Shown: in pieces, positions 60,741-64,000 of the stretch
Layout: each line of letters starts with the position of its first letter
Position numbering within the stretch: the stretch's first letter is position 1
DNA from: Viridibacillus sp050279675
GTDB taxonomy: Bacteria; Bacillota; Bacilli; Bacillales_A; Planococcaceae
Reading direction: 5' to 3'
NCBI RefSeq assembly: GCF_050279675.1
Contig: NZ_JBNNUK010000008.1
Span: forward strand, 1 to 64,000
DNA length: 64,000 bases
Translations under genes and position numbers: made by a program
Notes under the pieces: model-generated
Told to the model about the DNA's origin: nothing
Databases searched by the model: none
Seen by the model: the letters and a program-made list of their open reading frames with translations, nothing else

Positions 60741-61160
60741 CTATTTCAATAGATTATTTCGTACAGTTTCGAGTACTTTACTAACGATTATTTGCTCGTC
60801 TTCACTTACACCCTCTAATGCATCAAGTTGAAATTGTTCAATTGTTACTTGTACATCTTTACATACATCGTGTCCAAATGAAGTCAACTGTACTTTTTTT
60901 TCACGTTTATCCTTACCTGGTACGGTAGTTACATAACCAAGCTCGATTAATTTTTGAATCATTCTAGTAGTAGTTGGTTTTTCTACATTCAAGGAATTAG
61001 AAATTTCAACAAGAGTAAGTGATTTTTCGTTAATGAGTAATCGTAGGATAGCCCATTGAGAGCTATAAAGTTGATGGCTCGCCAAATAAACGTTCAATTT
61101 ATTAATGAAAGGGCGGTACATCATTCGGTATTCATGGAAAAAAGCTTGATGTGGTTGCAT
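60741..61160 (-). CDS. MarR-family regulator
   Basis: A 139-residue winged-helix protein (LTLVEISNSLNVEKPTTTRMIQKL, wing GKDKREKKVQLTSFG). It heads a two-gene operon with the MFS pump. A palindrome lies about 20 bp before its start. GGAGGGT is the ribosome site. Confidence 0.88.
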   Translation of the reverse strand: MQPHQAFFHEYRMMYRPFINKLNVYLASHQLYSSQWAILRLLINEKSLTLVEISNSLNVEKPTTTRMIQKLIELGYVTTVPGKDKREKKVQLTSFGHDVCKDVQVTIEQFQLDALEGVSEDEQIIVSKVLETVRNNLLK

Positions 61161-61180
61161 GTCGAAATACCCTCCGTATA

Positions 61181-61199
61181 GTTAGTTAGGTTAAGTAAC
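61181..61199 (-). promoter_or_regulatory. Operator candidate for the MarR-MFS operon
   Basis: GTTAGTTA-GGT-TAAGTAAC is an inverted repeat with seven of eight matching positions per arm, 20 bp upstream of the MarR start, which suits autorepression. Confidence 0.65.
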
Positions 61200-61255
61200 T
61201 ATTGAAATACTAAACCTTTTTTAACCATTTGTCTAGATATGGTTTTAAAAAGTAC

Positions 61256-61297
61256 AAAAAAGATGCCTAGACTTTTTATGGCCTAGGCATCTTTTTA
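61256..61297 (-). terminator. Terminator after the second chemoreceptor gene
   Basis: AGATGCCTAG (61261-61270) pairs with CTAGGCATCT (61283-61292), flanked by A and T runs. Confidence 0.92.
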
Positions 61298-61302
61298 TAG
61301 TT

Positions 61303-62988
61303 TTACACTTTAAATTCTTGAATCATGTTTTGTAATTCTTGAGCATTTGTACTTAAATCTTCAGCAACTGAGTTAACTTGGTTCATCGAAGTAGTTTGTT
61401 CTTCAATAGATGAAGAGATTAATGCTATATTATCCGATGAATCTGAGGATCCGCTTGCAATTTCAGTAACAGATGCGGAAACCTCCTCAGCACTAGCGGA
61501 AATTTCTTCTGATGTAGCAGAAATTTCCTCCACTTGGACAGTGATTGATTCAATAGCAGAAGAAATTGATTTGAAGGATACTCCTGCTTCTCCAATAACT
61601 CGAACACCATCTTTGACAGAGGTTAAACCTTCACTCACAGCGGAAGCAACGTTTTTAGTATCACTTTGAATTTCTTCAGTAAGTGTTACGATTTGAATTG
61701 CTGACTTTTTAGACTCCTCTGCAAGTTTACGAACCTCATCTGCTACAACGGCAAAGCCTTTACCATGCTCGCCTGCACGAGCTGCTTCGATTGCTGCATT
61801 AAGTGCAAGTAAATTTGTTTGGTCTGTAATATCCGTAATGACATGCGTAATGGCGCTAATTTCTTCTGACTGTTTGCTTAGTTTTCCTGTTAGTTCAGCG
61901 ATTAAATTAGTTGAATTAGAGATGATTTGCATCTGATTTTGGGCCACATCAATTGTTTCTACACCATCTTTTGCAGTCGTAGTCATATTAACGGTATTTT
62001 GAAGTAATGTTTGTGTTGCTTCAGCTATACGCTGAACACCTGCTGCAGTTTCGTCCATTGCAACAGCACTTTCTTTCGCTGCCGAAGCAGAAATAGAAGC
62101 GATATCTGCAGTTTGGTGGATACGTATGGCTACTTCACTCCCAGCTGCAGTAATTTCCTCAGTACTAGCTGACAATTCCTGTGAAGAAGCAGAGAGATGC
62201 TCACTGTTTGTTTGAATATTATGGATGAGACCTCGTAAATTGATTTTCATATTGTTGAAGACGTTTGCCAATGTACCAATCTCATCTTTAGATGTGTATG
62301 TAATATCCGATTGAGATAAATCGCCCGTAGCAATAATCTCAGCAGATTGAACTACTTCTTTTAATGGCTTTGTTATCGACTTTCTAATGAAGCTAATGAA
62401 AAATACAGCTAGGGCTAAGCTAACTATTAAAGCAGCTATTGAACTCCATAGAGATTGTTTAAGAAGAGTTTTTAATCCATCACCAGTAATTTGTAACTTC
62501 TCACTTTGGTACTGAATAATATTGTTAGATGATTTTAGAAGACCTTTACTTGCGCTCGTAGCAGTTGTATCAACTATTTGGATTGCAGCGTCTTTATTAC
62601 CATTATCAAATTCTTTCAATGCACTTGCTACTGCAATATTAAAATCATCGTTAAATTTAGAGGTTTCTTTTAAATAGCCTTTCATTTCTTCGGAACGGAC
62701 TATCTGAGATAATTCAGCAATTTTATCGTCTACTAAGTTTTGATACGTATGTAAATTATCAAGTCTTACATCAATATCTTGTATGAAATAAGAACGCAAA
62801 GAAGAGTCTTGCATTGCTATTCCAAATTGAATATCTTTTACGATTTCTATTTGAACAAAACGGTGATCAATGGCTTCTTCAACCTGTGATTGGATTTTAG
62901 AATATTGATAGTAAGATAAAACAATTAATAAAGCTAATAAACCAACAATACTGAGGAATCCTATATTTAATTTTTTGCCGACAGACAT
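61303..62988 (-). CDS. Methyl-accepting chemotaxis protein with four-helix sensor
   Basis: A 561-residue chemoreceptor. A membrane segment (about 10-30), a helical extracytoplasmic domain of about 150 residues as in 4HB_MCP sensors, a second segment (about 190-210), HAMP, and the signalling bundle with DQTNLLALNAAIEAARAGEHGKG. The ATG at 62988 follows AAGG in GGGAGAAGG and gives the standard MSVGKKLNIGF start; the longer frame to 63048 has no ribosome site. The ligand is unknown. Confidence 0.92.
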   Translation of the reverse strand: MSVGKKLNIGFLSIVGLLALLIVLSYYQYSKIQSQVEEAIDHRFVQIEIVKDIQFGIAMQDSSLRSYFIQDIDVRLDNLHTYQNLVDDKIAELSQIVRSEEMKGYLKETSKFNDDFNIAVASALKEFDNGNKDAAIQIVDTTATSASKGLLKSSNNIIQYQSEKLQITGDGLKTLLKQSLWSSIAALIVSLALAVFFISFIRKSITKPLKEVVQSAEIIATGDLSQSDITYTSKDEIGTLANVFNNMKINLRGLIHNIQTNSEHLSASSQELSASTEEITAAGSEVAIRIHQTADIASISASAAKESAVAMDETAAGVQRIAEATQTLLQNTVNMTTTAKDGVETIDVAQNQMQIISNSTNLIAELTGKLSKQSEEISAITHVITDITDQTNLLALNAAIEAARAGEHGKGFAVVADEVRKLAEESKKSAIQIVTLTEEIQSDTKNVASAVSEGLTSVKDGVRVIGEAGVSFKSISSAIESITVQVEEISATSEEISASAEEVSASVTEIASGSSDSSDNIALISSSIEEQTTSMNQVNSVAEDLSTNAQELQNMIQEFKV

Positions 62989-63248
62989 ATCTTGGAACCT
63001 TCTCCCTTTTTTAGATTTAATATAATAATTACTTTGATGGAAAAACAATAAATAGTCAACAAATATTAGTCTAAAAGATACAAAATGGCGAGATTAGTAG
63101 GAAATTGTAATTAGTTTACTGTCATATACTTTTATCGTTTTAAAAGTATCGATTTGAAGTATCGGCTTTAAATATTCCTTCTTACTCTAAAAAATGCTAA
63201 TCTAATGTATATGGAAAATTCTGAAAATTAAAGAGAGTGGGTTATATT

Positions 63249-64000
63249 ATGTCTATAGATAATAGGAATCGTGTGTTGCCGTTTGAACAAGTTGTGAACT
63301 TCAGAGATATGGGTGGCTACCCTGCAGCAGATGGTCGCAAAGTGAAGTACGGAGTGTTTTACCGTTCGGGCGAGTTACATAAAATGACTACAGCTGATCA
63401 TGAACTTTTTAAAACTTTAGGAATTAAAACGGTTTTCGATTATCGAGATGATAAAGAGGCAGAATCTAAGCCTGATCCTCAATTAGAAAATGTACATAAT
63501 GAGCGTATTCCTGCAAAAGGGGACGTAGGCTTTAAAATGCCGACTTCTTCTTTGAAGGAAATGGATAATCGAGCGTTTCTACAAACTGTTAATGCGGACG
63601 TATTTACGGAGCTCTATGGACATTTACCGTTGGATAATCCATCCTATAAGCGTTTAATGGACATTATTCAGGATCCTGGAAATCTTGGATTATTACATCA
63701 TTGTGCGGTAGGGAAGGATCGTACAGGTGTGGGTGGGGCACTTATTTTACTTGTCTTAGGTGTAGATGAAGACGTTGTAATGCAGGATTATTTAATAACA
63801 AATGATTGTATGAAGCCAGTACAAGATGCGATGATTCCTATGTTATCGCAACATTTAAACTCAGAACAATTACATCATTTTGGTGATATTATGAGTGCTA
63901 AAGAGCGATATTTACAAGCTTCTTTTGATGCCATTAAAAAGCGTTATGGAAATTATAGTACATTTTTTGAAAAAGAATTTGGGCTGACAGAGGAAAAAAG
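63249..64000 (+). CDS. Tyrosine-protein phosphatase (Y_phosphatase3 type), 3' end cut by window
   Basis: At least 250 residues are visible and the frame is open at the window end. The N-terminus VVNFRDMGGYPAADGRKVKYG and the P-loop HCAVGKDRTGVG (catalytic Cys near residue 153) identify a dual-specificity-like phosphatase of the IphP/YvoE... type found in Firmicutes. The substrate could be phosphotyrosine or phosphoinositide. The ATG has GAGAGTGGG upstream. Confidence 0.88.
   Translation, partial: MSIDNRNRVLPFEQVVNFRDMGGYPAADGRKVKYGVFYRSGELHKMTTADHELFKTLGIKTVFDYRDDKEAESKPDPQLENVHNERIPAKGDVGFKMPTSSLKEMDNRAFLQTVNADVFTELYGHLPLDNPSYKRLMDIIQDPGNLGLLHHCAVGKDRTGVGGALILLVLGVDEDVVMQDYLITNDCMKPVQDAMIPMLSQHLNSEQLHHFGDIMSAKERYLQASFDAIKKRYGNYSTFFEKEFGLTEEK

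Overview
The window is from a low-GC Gram-positive spore-former of the Bacillales. The protein sequences and gene order (5S rRNA and tRNA cluster, arginase, sigW-rsiW, cdaA-cdaR-glmM, glmS with its ribozyme) best fit the Lysinibacillus/Solibacillus/Viridibacillus side of the Planococcaceae (Caryophanaceae). That placement is inference; no marker gene in the window fixes the genus. I saw no prophage, insertion sequence or CRISPR array.

Region 1 (1-10.3 kb) is core chromosome: the 3' end of a 5S rRNA, seven tRNAs (Asn, Thr, Glu, Val, Tyr, Gln, Lys), rocF, sigW-rsiW behind a SigW-type promoter, the c-di-AMP and cell-wall operon cdaA-cdaR-glmM, then the glmS ribozyme and glmS. The c-di-AMP theme returns at 47.5 kb, where a ydaO-type riboswitch and terminator precede the potassium importer kimA.

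Region 2 (10.3-36 kb) is accessory and visibly decaying. Intact genes include an ABC-2 type transporter, purine efflux pump pbuE behind an adenine riboswitch, an ArsR-controlled MFS pump, a purine permease-guanine deaminase pair with a PurBox-like site, a DinB protein, an isochorismatase, an ECF sigma/anti-sigma pair, an MBL-fold/TetR pair, a DUF418 protein, a chemoreceptor and an MhqR-type quinone-stress cluster with two recognisable operators. Among them lie broken genes: cupin, ABC permease (with an inverted internal piece), LysE-type exporter, O-methyltransferase and SDR.

Region 3 (36-54 kb) holds an EamA transporter, two half-size YdcZ transporters around a Crp/Fnr regulator, a HAD phosphatase, a PhnA-like zinc-ribbon protein, a SigO/RsoA-like split sigma factor near an intracellular subtilisin with a previously easy-to-miss yvrJ gene, a Nudix/GNAT/YjbR group, kimA, and a resistance pair resembling tmrB and fosB.

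Region 4 (54-64 kb) holds a heme-stress module (hrtA, hrtB, hssS, hssR) with an HssR-like direct repeat in front of hrtB and a terminator separating the two halves, an SRPBCC-ArsR operon with tandem operators, a VOC protein, a MarR-MFS pair, a second chemoreceptor and a tyrosine phosphatase that runs off the end.

Several promoters carry a palindrome between -35 and -10 next to a regulator gene (18.84, 26.81 and 58.12 kb), so much local repression can be read directly from the DNA. The most unusual items are the SigO/RsoA/YvrJ/protease group, the apparently leaderless ArsR gene with a matching operator at its target pump, and the inverted segment inside the ABC permease pseudogene.
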